A stretch of 46,069 bases of DNA from an uncultured Deinococcota bacterium. Its GTDB lineage: Bacteria > Deinococcota > Deinococci > Deinococcales > Trueperaceae. Under the pieces are notes generated by a model that saw nothing but the letters and a program-made list of their open reading frames with translations, was not told the DNA's origin and did not search any database. The position numbers were made by a program, and so were the translations under genes. Location: contig CAMZLP010000057.1 of assembly GCA_947311535.1 (NCBI GenBank), positions 1 through 46,069 on the forward strand, in the 5' to 3' direction. Shown piece by piece: positions 8,314 to 16,587 of the stretch (the first letter of the stretch is position 1; each line of letters starts with the position of its first letter).

Positions 8314-9705
8314 TTAAGCTCGGTTTAAGCTCTTTTGCCATTCTTGAGCTTCTTCATTTGATTCTTTGACGTGGTATCTAGCAGCTTTAGGTAGACGAGA
8401 TTTTAGTGATAAAGAATATTGAGAAAAGTGCTCTAAGGCAGTACTAACCGGCTGGCGCAAAAAGAATTCGGCAGCAGCTATTCTTTGAACAATTTGAAAT
8501 GGGCTATGCTCGAGCAAATCCAAAACTTTAAGAATTTCATCACGGCTATAGTCTTCTAGCTGAATATCATCTAAGAAAAATACCGTAAAAGGCTTCATAG
8601 TAGCTAAGCTCTCTAAGACTGCTGAGAACCTACCTCTGGAGCTAATAATATTATGGATTTTTGCCTCAAGGTTTTCAGCGCCTCTTTCAAATAAACCCTC
8701 AGTAGCAAAATGCGGTTCTAAATCAATGGGGCTAATTGCAACTGATTTACTATAATCTACTAGTCTCTGAAATGCTTTCCAAGACCACAAACTTATTCTG
8801 CTAGAATTTGCAGGCGCAGACAAACGTAGCAAATCACGATGATTTGCAAATATAGCTACATAGTCTAAACCTAGGCTCCTACGTTGGTTCATAATCCCAG
8901 CCCAATCGAGGCTCTGGCCCTGTTCTAAAAAATGTACTAAAACAGCATATTTCCTTCTTCCCAAATTAATCTTAAGGCTCATTTTATCAGGGCCTAATAC
9001 CGTTAAGCGGTAACCCATCAGGCGAAAAAAATCTTTCACATTATTATAAGAATGATTATCTGTTTTTACCAAAGGCCTATTGGGCAGATTCTCACTAGCT
9101 TTCAGTTCAATTTGTTTGCTTTGCTCGCTTGCTTGAATTTGCTTTTGTGACTGAATTTGCTCTTTTGACTGATTGCTTCTAATAACTTTTACATTAAAAC
9201 CATCATATTCGTTTATATCTTCTTCCACTTTTAATATTTGCCAACGACCACTTTGATAAATAAAGCGCCCATCAATCAATAGTTTTTTGTGAAGCTTGTC
9301 TGTTTCAGCAATTTTATAAAACTGGCATATTTCAGCTTCTGAACGAGCTTGCCCAGAAAGATACAATTTATCTAAGACCTTATCTAAATCAAGAGTTTTA
9401 TAGTTTGACCTAGGCGATCTGGTACATTTTTCTACTCTTAAGCTATAGCTGCCATCATCATCTAATAAAATAATAATGTAATCATTAACTATTAGGCTAT
9501 TAGCCTCCATAAAGCTTTTAAAACCAAATACTCTTCGCTTATCAATTATTTGGATATTATATTCTTTTGATGAATGGGTATCAATCGCTTTCACTTCTCC
9601 CTCTGCAGGGAAAAGGCCTTTCATACTTGCAGGTAAAATAAGTAGACCACTTTTAAGACAAGTACTACTTAGGCGATATTTATACTCACTTCCTATTTTA
9701 ATCAT
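8314..9705 (-). CDS. Unrecognised two-part protein (conserved-looking, possible DNA-related)
   Basis: 463 residues if translation begins at ATG 9705, where GGAG lies 6 nt upstream; a GTG at 9717 is the longer alternative. I do not recognise the family. The first 90 residues are beta-rich. Residues about 95-165 look like a small helical (possibly winged-helix) domain. Residues 170-210 are a low-complexity Gln/Lys/Ser linker. The C-terminal 250 residues form a globular domain with LGRRKYAVLVHFLEQG, GLDYVAIFANHRDLLRL, SPIDLEPHFATEGLFERG and RGRFSAVLESLA. No signal peptide or membrane segment, so cytoplasmic. Divergent from the M3 peptidase gene, with two inverted repeats in the shared upstream region. 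Confidence 0.75.
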   Translation of the reverse strand: MIKIGSEYKYRLSSTCLKSGLLILPASMKGLFPAEGEVKAIDTHSSKEYNIQIIDKRRVFGFKSFMEANSLIVNDYIIILLDDDGSYSLRVEKCTRSPRSNYKTLDLDKVLDKLYLSGQARSEAEICQFYKIAETDKLHKKLLIDGRFIYQSGRWQILKVEEDINEYDGFNVKVIRSNQSKEQIQSQKQIQASEQSKQIELKASENLPNRPLVKTDNHSYNNVKDFFRLMGYRLTVLGPDKMSLKINLGRRKYAVLVHFLEQGQSLDWAGIMNQRRSLGLDYVAIFANHRDLLRLSAPANSSRISLWSWKAFQRLVDYSKSVAISPIDLEPHFATEGLFERGAENLEAKIHNIISSRGRFSAVLESLATMKPFTVFFLDDIQLEDYSRDEILKVLDLLEHSPFQIVQRIAAAEFFLRQPVSTALEHFSQYSLSLKSRLPKAARYHVKESNEEAQEWQKSLNRA

Positions 9706-9791
9706 TCCCAACTCCACACCCCAGTGAATTAACAGAATTCAAAATTCATCTAAAAAACAAAGCTTAGAATTATGAAATACTAATGTCATAT

Positions 9792-9816
9792 AGTTTGAAA
9801 CTTAGCAATTCAAACT
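9792..9816. promoter_or_regulatory. Inverted repeat, candidate operator
   Basis: AGTTTGAA (9792-9799) and TTCAAACT (9809-9816) are perfect 8-bp inverted arms separated by 9 nt. The repeat lies between the divergent unknown gene (start 9705) and the M3 peptidase gene (start 9872). No T-run follows, so it does not look like a terminator. Confidence 0.45.
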
Positions 9817-9818
9817 CC

Positions 9819-9835
9819 GTTAAACTTAGTTTAAC
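9819..9835. promoter_or_regulatory. Second inverted repeat, candidate operator
   Basis: GTTAAAC, spacer TTA, GTTTAAC: perfect 7-bp arms with a 3-nt spacer, 3 bp downstream of the first repeat. The shape (7-3-7) matches the repeat at 30321-30337 between the epimerase and dienoyl-CoA reductase genes, but the sequence differs. Confidence 0.45.
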
Positions 9836-9871
9836 TTATAAAAGCACTTGCTTGCAAAGGAAAAAGATTTA

Positions 9872-11899
9872 ATGAACCCAATATTAAGCCAAGAATTCAA
9901 AATACCATTTGCAAAAATTACTGCAGATGACATAGAAACCGCCATTCCTGAGATTTTGGATAGCACAAATCTAAAAATTAAAGAGATTGTCAAAAACCCT
10001 GAAATAGCCAGCTATCAAAATACAATTGTAGCTTTGGAGGATAGGCTCGAGCCTATCGACCGAGCTGTAACTATTGTTTATCACCTCAAAAGTGTAAAAA
10101 ATACCGCCTCTATCAGAGAAGCGTTTAATTCGGTTTTAGAGAGCATTTCAAAATTTTATGCAGAATTAGCCCTCAACCAAGAATTGTGGCAAAGGCTAAA
10201 AGAATTTGCTGATAGCCCAGCCGCTCAGGATTTAAAAGGCATAGAAAAAAGACATTTTGAGAAAACTATTAAGAGCTTTGTGCGTAATGGTGCAGATTTA
10301 GACGATCAGGCTCGAGCCAAAATTAAAGCAATTAAGATAGAATTAAGTGAACTCCAAAATAAGTTCTCAGAAAATGTATTAGACTCGAGCAATCAATTTG
10401 AATTAATCCTAACAAGCCCCGAAGAATTATCAGGCTTGCCTCAGTCCGTTTTACAAATGGCAAAAGAAGACGCAGAAAACAAACAAATCTCAGGTTATAG
10501 GTTTAGTTTACAAGCTCCTTATATAGTGCCATTCTTGAAATATTCAAATAACAGAGCCTTACGCAAAAAAATGCACAACGCCTACGAAAACAGAGCAAGC
10601 TCTGGCAAACATGATAATGAAAATCTAATAGATAGGATTTTGCTTCTACGGCAAGAATTAGCCCTTATTTTAGGTTACAAAAACTTTAGCGAGTATCAAC
10701 TTGAAGAGCGTATGCTCAATTCTACTAAAAAAGTAAAAGACTTCCAAGCAGAAGTCTATCAAAAAACCCTCCCTTTTTGGCAAAAAGAACTTGATATCCT
10801 CAAAACTTTTAGCAAAGAGGAACTCCATATAAAAGATTTAAAACCTTGGGATATCTCTTACGCCATAGAAAAACTTAAACTATCTCAATTCTCTTTTGAT
10901 GATGAAGAGTTACGCCCTTATTTTTCTTTAAAAAATGCTCTGGCAGGTCTTTTTGAAATTGTTAACAGATTGTTTGCAATCACAATCAAAGAAGAAGAAA
11001 ATGAAGAGAAATGGCATGAAGATGTACGTTATTACAATATTTTTGCAGAAGATGGCAGTTTTTTGGGAGCTTTTTATACCGACCTGTTCCCAAGAGAAGA
11101 AAAACGCAGTGGAGCTTGGATGAATTCATTTATTACAGGTGGCCCCAAAGAAAATGCCAGCTTTAGCCCTCACTTGGGCTTAATAGTTGCAAATTTTAAT
11201 AAAGCACAAAAAGATACCCCATCATTACTTAGTCACCGTGAATTAGAAACCCTATTCCATGAATTTGGTCATTTGCTCCACCACATGCTTTCTAATGTAG
11301 AAATAAAGTCTTTATCTGGAACTAATGTAGCTTGGGATTTTGTAGAATTACCCTCACAACTTATGGAAAATTGGACTTATGAAAAACAAGCTCTCGACCT
11401 TTTTGCCAAGCATTATAAAACCTCTGAAGCTTTACCTGATGATTTATTGAACAAACTGCTATCGCAAAAACAATTTATGCAAGCTCATTACCAAATGCGC
11501 CAATTGAGCTTTGGAGATATTGATTTAGCACTGCACAGTAATTATTCAAAAGAGGCTGATGGCACAGTAGTGAGTTTTTCAAGTAATATTATGGAAAACT
11601 ATGCTATCAAGCCTGAATTTGCCCATAGTAACTTCATCAAAGCCTTTTCTCATATCTTTTCAGGCGGCTACGCTTCTGGCTATTATAGCTACAAATGGTC
11701 TGAAGTTTTAGAAGCAGATGCATTTACTCGCTTTAAAAATGAAGGAGTATTTAATTCTGAAACTGGTAAGGAATTTAAGGAAAAAATACTATCAAAAGGA
11801 AATAGCGAAGAAGCAAATAAGCTATTTGAAGACTTTATGAATCGCAAACCAAGTATTCAATCTTTATTAGATAGAAATTTAGGAGCCCTAAGCTCTTAA
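9872..11899 (+). CDS. prlC: Oligopeptidase A-like M3 metallopeptidase
   Basis: Cytoplasmic zinc oligopeptidase (M3A; oligopeptidase A/PrlC type) that degrades peptides left by ATP-dependent proteases and signal peptidases. 675 residues from ATG 9872, supported by AAAGGA about 10 nt upstream; an upstream TTG at 9848 would add eight residues. The N-terminus (NPILSQEFKIPFAKITADDIETAIPEIL) is family-typical in layout. The zinc motif HEFGH is at 463-467, with the further conserved LSGTNVAWDFVELPSQLMENW stretch after it (Glu ligand) and the C-terminal GGYASGYYSYKWSEV substrate-binding loop. Full length. It contains an 18-bp palindrome at 10040-10057 encoding DRLEPI and another GCTCGAGC at 10310. 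Confidence 0.95.
   Translation: MNPILSQEFKIPFAKITADDIETAIPEILDSTNLKIKEIVKNPEIASYQNTIVALEDRLEPIDRAVTIVYHLKSVKNTASIREAFNSVLESISKFYAELALNQELWQRLKEFADSPAAQDLKGIEKRHFEKTIKSFVRNGADLDDQARAKIKAIKIELSELQNKFSENVLDSSNQFELILTSPEELSGLPQSVLQMAKEDAENKQISGYRFSLQAPYIVPFLKYSNNRALRKKMHNAYENRASSGKHDNENLIDRILLLRQELALILGYKNFSEYQLEERMLNSTKKVKDFQAEVYQKTLPFWQKELDILKTFSKEELHIKDLKPWDISYAIEKLKLSQFSFDDEELRPYFSLKNALAGLFEIVNRLFAITIKEEENEEKWHEDVRYYNIFAEDGSFLGAFYTDLFPREEKRSGAWMNSFITGGPKENASFSPHLGLIVANFNKAQKDTPSLLSHRELETLFHEFGHLLHHMLSNVEIKSLSGTNVAWDFVELPSQLMENWTYEKQALDLFAKHYKTSEALPDDLLNKLLSQKQFMQAHYQMRQLSFGDIDLALHSNYSKEADGTVVSFSSNIMENYAIKPEFAHSNFIKAFSHIFSGGYASGYYSYKWSEVLEADAFTRFKNEGVFNSETGKEFKEKILSKGNSEEANKLFEDFMNRKPSIQSLLDRNLGALSS
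10040..10057. repeat. 18-bp perfect palindrome centred on GCTCGAGC
   Basis: GATAGGCTCGAGCCTATC, inside the M3 peptidase gene, read as Asp-Arg-Leu-Glu-Pro-Ile. The same hexapeptide from nearly the same bases occurs in the 26-bp palindrome of the ABC-F gene (26868-26893). Confidence 0.9.
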
Positions 11900-11975
11900 A
11901 CAATAAAATAGATGCCCAAAATGTTGAAGATTCCTCTTTAATATCGTTATTAGTTTGCTAATATGTGTAGTAATT

Positions 11976-12476
11976 ATGATTAGAACAGTAATTTTAGCAG
12001 TTAATGATGAGGATTTAGAATCAAAAAGAGTAAAAGATTCTATTTTGGAAATTCGCAAGCTTCTTAACCCAGACTATTTTTCAGAGTCTGAAATTCTAAC
12101 AGTATCAGATCAACAAGCCTTAATACGCTCTATGCTCAGAAAACTATGTGAGAGAAATAATGTAGACCTAATTTTAACCACTGGTGGTACTGGTATGATG
12201 ATAAAAGAACGAGCACCAGAGGCAACTAAAGAAGTAATAGAGCGAGAAGTGCCTGGTTTAGCTGAATATATGCGGATTGTTGGTATGCGCCATAGCCCCA
12301 GATCTTTACTCTTTAGAGGTGTTGCTGGTGTAAGGAATCGCACGCTTATTGTAAACCTACCCGGTGGACCTAAGGGTGTAAAAGATTCGCTTGCCGCCAT
12401 AATTCCTGCAATAATTCCTGCAGTTGATTATTTGCTAGACCAGCAAGGAGCATTACCAGAAGTATTTAATCGTTAA
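11976..12476 (+). CDS. moaB: MoaB/MogA-family molybdopterin adenylyltransferase-like protein
   Basis: 166 residues of the MoCF-binding fold that adenylylates molybdopterin during molybdenum cofactor synthesis. TTGGTG (near 62-67) is the phosphate-binding motif; RAPEATKEVIEREVPGLAEYMR and LIVNLPGGPKGVKD are family markers (most members have LPGSP; here LPGGP). The ATG at 11976 is chosen over an upstream TTG at 11955: the TTG is inside a likely -10 region (TAATAT, 11959-11964), which would give an almost leaderless message. No other molybdenum cofactor genes lie in the window, so MoaB versus MogA cannot be decided. Confidence 0.88.
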   Translation: MIRTVILAVNDEDLESKRVKDSILEIRKLLNPDYFSESEILTVSDQQALIRSMLRKLCERNNVDLILTTGGTGMMIKERAPEATKEVIEREVPGLAEYMRIVGMRHSPRSLLFRGVAGVRNRTLIVNLPGGPKGVKDSLAAIIPAIIPAVDYLLDQQGALPEVFNR

Positions 12477-12705
12477 ATTTTGCAAGAAAATTTTAGATGG
12501 TATTTTTACAAAGCCTTTGTCAATCAAAAATTACTAGAGATAAGAGGCAAGTAGCTTGTATTATAATACCGTGTTGCAACTTAAAGAAGCCAAGTTTAAT
12601 ACAAGTTTTAGAGCTTTAAAGGCCTTTTGGTATTAGCCATAAAAATGCTAAAAGTATCCTACAAACACAACTCAATACTATATTTACTGCATACTTAGAA
12701 GTTAA
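12477..12705. other. Intergenic region between moaB and the DUF456 gene
   Basis: 230 bp, AT-rich. A TATAAT hexamer near 12558 could be a -10 box, but no convincing -35 element goes with it. No hairpin with a T-run, no tRNA-like fold and no open frame was seen. Confidence 0.3.
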
Positions 12706-13185
12706 GTGAATATAACAATCTCATTAATCTTTATAATTTCATACCTAGTAGCAATTCTGGGCATATTTCTACCATTTTTACCAGGTGTACCAATTGCAGC
12801 TCTTGGTACCTTACTCGCAGCATGGCTTGGTCAATTTCAAATAATTAAGCCAATCCATCTAGGAATAGTAATCGGTTTGACTATTTTGTCAATAGTTTTA
12901 GATTACCTTGCTGGAGCGATAGGTGCAAAACACTTTGGCGCTCAAAAAGCAGGGATAATTGGAAGCATTGTAGGCTCGATAATTGGTCTAATATTCTTTC
13001 CACCATTTGGCTTTTTGATTGGTGCCTTAGTTGGTGCAATAGTAGCGGAAATAATTGCTGGTAGAGAGCTAGAAGAAGCGTTTAAGGCTGGCTTTGGAGT
13101 CTTAATAGGTACTTTAGGCGGCATAGTTGCACAGCTTTTTATAGTGATTGCTATTGGCATAGTAATATTACCAACGCTATTTTAA
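12706..13185 (+). CDS. DUF456-like multi-pass membrane protein
   Basis: 159 residues, almost entirely hydrophobic, with about four to five membrane segments (roughly 3-25, 30-50, 55-72, 80-115, 130-158). It has the Gly-rich pattern of the DUF456 family: FLPFLPGVPIAALGTLLAAW (22-41) and DYLAGAIGAKHFGAQKAGIIGS (66-87), followed by glycine-zipper repeats. The function of the family is unknown. The start is GTG with no Shine-Dalgarno. It is 84 bp upstream of lgt, which has its own Shine-Dalgarno; the two may be co-transcribed. Confidence 0.8.
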   Translation: MNITISLIFIISYLVAILGIFLPFLPGVPIAALGTLLAAWLGQFQIIKPIHLGIVIGLTILSIVLDYLAGAIGAKHFGAQKAGIIGSIVGSIIGLIFFPPFGFLIGALVGAIVAEIIAGRELEEAFKAGFGVLIGTLGGIVAQLFIVIAIGIVILPTLF

Positions 13186-13269
13186 ACTAGCACAAGTTGC
13201 ATAAATTAAGATATATTTATATATACTTTAGATAGTTGAGATTACTATCAAAACAGATTGGGAGATAAA

Positions 13270-14142
13270 ATGGATCCAACAATGCTTCAAATTGGGCCTC
13301 TGGCTCTAAAATGGTATGGCTTTCTAATTGCCATGGGAGTTTTAGCAGGTACAATTCTTGGCTTAAAATTTGCAGAAGACCGCAGTTTAGACCCTGAAAA
13401 ACTTCTTGACATGGCAGTGTATTTAGTAATCTCTGGCATAATTGGTGCTCGTTTAGTCTATGTGCTAACAAGCCCTAGTAACTTTTTTGGCCCAAATGGT
13501 GATTTTTTAAGCGTTTTTAAAGTCTGGCAAGGTGGAATTAGTATCCACGGTGGGATTTTAGGCGTAATCTTAGCCACCTGGGGTTATTCTAGAATTCATA
13601 AACTCAATATGCTGGCTTATTTAGATGTAATGGTGCTAATCGGTGCCTTTGGGATTATTGGTGGCCGCATTGGTAATATTATGAACGGTACAGACACTGG
13701 TGGGCGCTTGACCGACTTGGCCATAGGCTTTAACTGGCCCGCACCAGGTACTCAGACATTTGGTAAATTTGGCGAAATTGTTTTTGGTAAAAATCTTTGG
13801 CAGTTTTGGCCGCCAGCTTGTAATGCTAGTATTCCTCAAGGGCAGGCTTGTAGTGTACATTTTACCCAGTTTTATGGGGTAATTATAGGAGTAGTTTTAG
13901 TTGCTCTTATGTACTGGATTCTAAAAACAAATAAAACCCCTGGTTATGCTTTTTTTATGTTTTTGATATGGTACTCAGTTTTAAGAGCTGTTGTCGAAGA
14001 AACTTTCAGAGACAATCCTCTATTTTGGCAAGTTTATTTAAATAATAGTGCAGGTATTGGGTTTTTCACACTGACTCAGTTAGCAAGCATTGTTATAATA
14101 CTAATATCGGTGTACGCCTTATTTACCCTTAAGAGTAAATAG
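13270..14142 (+). CDS. lgt: Prolipoprotein diacylglyceryl transferase
   Basis: Inner-membrane enzyme that transfers diacylglycerol from phosphatidylglycerol to the lipobox cysteine of prolipoproteins. About 290 residues, seven predicted membrane segments. GIIGARLVYVL, GGISIHGGILG and the Lgt signature GGRIGNIMNGTDTGG are all present, as is the C-terminal VHFTQFYGV / RAVVEETFRDNPLFW part. The start at ATG 13270 is set by GGGAG six nt upstream; a TTG at 13258 would add four residues. glmU follows 34 bp downstream, so the two envelope genes are probably co-transcribed. Confidence 0.95.
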   Translation: MDPTMLQIGPLALKWYGFLIAMGVLAGTILGLKFAEDRSLDPEKLLDMAVYLVISGIIGARLVYVLTSPSNFFGPNGDFLSVFKVWQGGISIHGGILGVILATWGYSRIHKLNMLAYLDVMVLIGAFGIIGGRIGNIMNGTDTGGRLTDLAIGFNWPAPGTQTFGKFGEIVFGKNLWQFWPPACNASIPQGQACSVHFTQFYGVIIGVVLVALMYWILKTNKTPGYAFFMFLIWYSVLRAVVEETFRDNPLFWQVYLNNSAGIGFFTLTQLASIVIILISVYALFTLKSK

Positions 14143-14176
14143 GTAACACAAATTAAATTAAATGAATAAGGTTTAA

Positions 14177-15145
14177 ATGTCATTAGCAGTAGTAATTTTA
14201 GCAGCGGGTGAAGGTACTCGCATGAAAAGTAAATACCACAAAGCCATGCAAGAAGTTTCTGGTAGGCCTATACTCGAGCATATCCTAAGAGCAATAGAGC
14301 CACTAAAGCCTGAGAAAACTGTTTTAATAGTTGGCTACGGTGAAAACCAAATACGCAACAGATTTAAAAACGATGAGTCGATTAGCTTTATCACTCAAGA
14401 TTTTGAGCAAGGTTATGGTACAGGTGCGGCATTTATGCAAGCCGCCTCAAAACTAGCAGATTTTGATGGAGATGTTTTAGCTCTTTATGGTGACGGTCCT
14501 TTGCTTAAAACTGAAACTTTAGAAAAACTAAGTTCTGCTCAAAAAACCCACAGTGGCATGTGCTTAGTAACTGCAGTTGTAGCAAACCCAACAGGAATGG
14601 GTCGTATTATTAAAAATGATGATGGTACAATTGCAGCAATTATCGAAGAAAAAGATACTAACTCCGAGCAAAAAGCTATAAACGAAGTAAACCCTAGTAT
14701 TTTTCTTTTTGATAAAGATGTTTTCAATATTGGCAAAAATTTAGATAATAAAAATGCTTCTAATGAATATTATTTGACCGATATGGTTGAGTTATATATA
14801 AAAGCAGGAAAAACTGTCAAAGCAGTAGTTGCCGAAGAAGAAGAAGTATTAAGCGCCAATGATAGAAAAGAATTATTCAATTTAGACAAAATTTTGCGTG
14901 ACCGCATTAGAGACAAATGGCTAAAAGCTGGGGTCACTATGACTAACCCAGAGCAAACCTATATTGACGATACTGTTTTAATTGAGCGTGACGTTGTGCT
15001 CGAGCCTGGTGTAATAATTATAGGAAACACAATCATAAAAGAAGATGCCCGCATTGGAGCTTATTCTCATTTGAAAGATTGCATTGTTAAAAAAGGTGCA
15101 ATTGTCAAAGCCTTTACTATTGCCAGTAATAAAACTTTTATTTAA
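14177..15145 (+). CDS. glmU: GlmU-like N-acetylglucosamine-1-phosphate uridyltransferase lacking the acetyltransferase domain
   Basis: Makes UDP-GlcNAc from UTP and GlcNAc-1-phosphate for peptidoglycan and LPS. The N-terminal pyrophosphorylase domain (about 1-225) is complete: VILAAGEGTRMKSK (6-19), GYGTGAAFM (near 82-90) and the ALYGDGPLL metal site (usually GDVPLL). The left-handed beta-helix begins at about 255 (TYIDDTVLIERDVVLEPGV) but stops at residue 322 after about three turns. Full-length GlmU is about 456 residues, so the acetyltransferase active site is missing. A terminator follows directly, with no continuing frame, so the short form is not a simple frameshift. A GCTCGAGC palindrome is at 14998. 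Confidence 0.88.
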   Translation: MSLAVVILAAGEGTRMKSKYHKAMQEVSGRPILEHILRAIEPLKPEKTVLIVGYGENQIRNRFKNDESISFITQDFEQGYGTGAAFMQAASKLADFDGDVLALYGDGPLLKTETLEKLSSAQKTHSGMCLVTAVVANPTGMGRIIKNDDGTIAAIIEEKDTNSEQKAINEVNPSIFLFDKDVFNIGKNLDNKNASNEYYLTDMVELYIKAGKTVKAVVAEEEEVLSANDRKELFNLDKILRDRIRDKWLKAGVTMTNPEQTYIDDTVLIERDVVLEPGVIIIGNTIIKEDARIGAYSHLKDCIVKKGAIVKAFTIASNKTFI

Positions 15146-15161
15146 AAATATTTCTTTAAAT

Positions 15162-15192
15162 AAAAAAGAGGCAGTTAGGCTGCTTCTTTTTT
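15162..15192 (+). terminator. Rho-independent terminator after glmU
   Basis: AAAAAAGAGGCAG (15162-15174), loop TTAGG, CTGCTTCTTTTTT (15180-15192): a 13-bp stem with one G-T wobble whose second arm ends in a T-run. The A-run on the other side could also serve the converging SprT-like gene, which ends at 15211. Confidence 0.85.
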
Positions 15193-15210
15193 ATTTGGAT
15201 AATAATTAGC

Positions 15211-15675
15211 CTAATCATTAAAGAGCCATTTAAGTAAAAATCGCTCATCTACCCTATTTTTATTGTATTTTTTGCAGCAACTAGCACAATAATAGCGTTT
15301 GCGGCTGCGCCTAAATCGCTTCTGCTCAAAATTGCAATTGGGACAATACAAAATATAGTTTGCTTTGATTCCTTGCACATCTTCCCCACTATATAAACGC
15401 TCTGGTTTTGCCCCTATTTCAAGACATTTGGCTTGCCATTTTTTACCATGGCCATCTTTAGGGCAAAGTGCGTGGGCTATTTCATGCAGAATTGTATCTC
15501 TTACTTCTTCTTCGCTATTAAGCTCTGTTAAATATTTTGAAAGGCCAATAGTTTTTTTACTGTAATTACATACACCAAAACGCCTTTTGGCATAATCGAA
15601 CTTAAAAACCCAATCATATAGACCGTGTTTTTCTATAAGTGAAATAGCTAAATTTTGGGCTTGCTCCAGATTCAT
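15211..15675 (-). CDS. SprT-like zinc metalloprotease domain protein
   Basis: 154 residues of the SprT/Spartan-like family. HEIAHAL (64-70) gives the HExxH zinc motif, with the family's GHGKKWQ (75-81) after it. The C-terminal zinc ribbon has CPNC (111-114) and CASC (130-133) around a basic stretch (KRFRRSRKRY), which suggests nucleic-acid binding. Eukaryotic relatives cut DNA-protein crosslinks; the role of the bacterial proteins is not settled. The ATG at 15675 has no Shine-Dalgarno; TAATCT lies 7 nt upstream, so this gene too looks leaderless. Confidence 0.88.
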   Translation of the reverse strand: MNLEQAQNLAISLIEKHGLYDWVFKFDYAKRRFGVCNYSKKTIGLSKYLTELNSEEEVRDTILHEIAHALCPKDGHGKKWQAKCLEIGAKPERLYSGEDVQGIKANYILYCPNCNFEQKRFRRSRKRYYCASCCKKYNKNRVDERFLLKWLFND

Positions 15676-15688
15676 GTAGTATAGATTA
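15673..15688 (-). promoter_or_regulatory. -10 box for the leaderless SprT-like gene
   Basis: On the minus strand TAATCT (15683-15688) is 7 nt from the ATG at 15675. A second match TATACT (15678-15683) is only 2 nt from the start. No Shine-Dalgarno is present. Confidence 0.4.
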
Positions 15689-15757
15689 ACAATTCTATCA
15701 TAATTTTTAACTTTTCTTTGCTATGCTAGATCTGAAATGATTAAGGAGTTGTTTTAA

Positions 15758-16234
15758 ATGAAAAAAATAATTGTTCTTAGCATCCTTGCTTTATCAATGC
15801 TTTCTATGGCGCAAGATAGTACAAACCCTGTTATTGTGACCTTAAAAACCTTTTTAGTAAATACCATTGACGGGGTTGAGTCTTTTAAAGAATCTACCAC
15901 CGCACGTCCTGGGCAAATTGTTGAGTACCGCCTTAGTATTCAAAATAAAGGTGATGAAGTTTTACCCGCTGGGATTGTTTCTATAGTTGGGCCTATATTA
16001 GAGGGTACAAGCTATGTTATTGATTCTGCAACTCAAAGTAGTAAGCAAGTACTTACAGAGTATTCTACAGATACAGTAAATTTTAGCGGCAAGCCTGTAA
16101 TAGTCGGAGAAGGTGATAGCGGCCATGAGGCAAAGCCAGAAGAATATAAATCTGTTCGTTGGACTATTTTAGAAGATATGGCACCGGGTAAAGAATATAA
16201 TTTTGTTTACCGTGTCAAAATGAATAAGAATTAA
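15758..16234 (+). CDS. Secreted DUF11-like / conserved-repeat domain protein
   Basis: 158 residues with a typical signal peptide (MKKIIVLSILALSMLSMAQ) and one beta-sandwich module. ARPGQIVEYRLSIQNKGDEVLPAGIVSIVGPI (near 48-79) is the pattern of DUF11 or surface conserved-repeat domains, and APGKEYNFVYRVKM near the C-terminus closes it. Probably periplasmic or surface-exposed; no anchor is visible. A strong Shine-Dalgarno (AAGGAG) lies before the ATG, and a strong terminator follows the stop, so it is a single-gene unit. The function is unknown. Confidence 0.75.
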   Translation: MKKIIVLSILALSMLSMAQDSTNPVIVTLKTFLVNTIDGVESFKESTTARPGQIVEYRLSIQNKGDEVLPAGIVSIVGPILEGTSYVIDSATQSSKQVLTEYSTDTVNFSGKPVIVGEGDSGHEAKPEEYKSVRWTILEDMAPGKEYNFVYRVKMNKN

Positions 16235-16250
16235 TAAGCAAAAACCTTTA

Positions 16251-16283
16251 AACAGCCAATCATTTCAGATTGGCTGTTTTTTT
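16251..16283 (+). terminator. Rho-independent terminator after the DUF11-like gene
   Basis: AACAGCCAATC (16251-16261), loop ATTTCA, GATTGGCTGTT (16268-16278), then T-run to 16283. A perfect 11-bp stem. Confidence 0.92.
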
Positions 16284-16474
16284 ATATCAAGAGCTAGTGC
16301 TAGACATAGCAATTTTAGGACATGTAAAACAAAGGCTATTCATATTTCAAAGCTTAGCCATTTACGTATTTCTTAGTCTTCTGGCTTATTAATTCTTAGT
16401 TCTGCTCTTAATCACACTGTTTAAAGCTTTTACCAAATTAATCGCATGTTTTGTAAAAATGCTAATAATACCGC

Positions 16475-16506
16475 TTGCCATACTCTCATCAAAAAAAGCG
16501 TATAAT
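16475..16506 (+). promoter_or_regulatory. Possible promoter of the J-domain gene
   Basis: TTGCCA (16475-16480) and a consensus TATAAT (16501-16506) lie 20 bp apart, which is longer than ideal. Transcription would begin near 16513, leaving a 75-nt leader before the ATG at 16588. The remaining bases of the 354-bp interval 16235-16587 hold only the terminator at 16251-16283 and nothing else I can support. Confidence 0.4.
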
Positions 16507-16587
16507 ATGACTATTGTGAGTATACGGACTCGACTTTGGCACTTACTTAAAGCTGAAATAAAAAGCAATTTAATCTTTATTATCAAA

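Noticed and set aside
8300-8330. AT-rich palindrome (TTAAATTAATTTAA) between the converging M23 and unknown genes
   Set aside because: Too AT-rich to form a stable hairpin and without a T-run; probably chance in an AT-rich gap.
14115-14142. Hairpin at the end of lgt (TATTTAC ... GTAAATA)
   Set aside because: Weak AT-rich 7-bp stem with no T-run, and glmU follows 34 bp later, so it is not called a terminator.
16459-16587. Extra 43 N-terminal residues on the J-domain protein
   Set aside because: The stretch overlaps a TATAAT promoter element and has no Shine-Dalgarno; it reads as translated leader.
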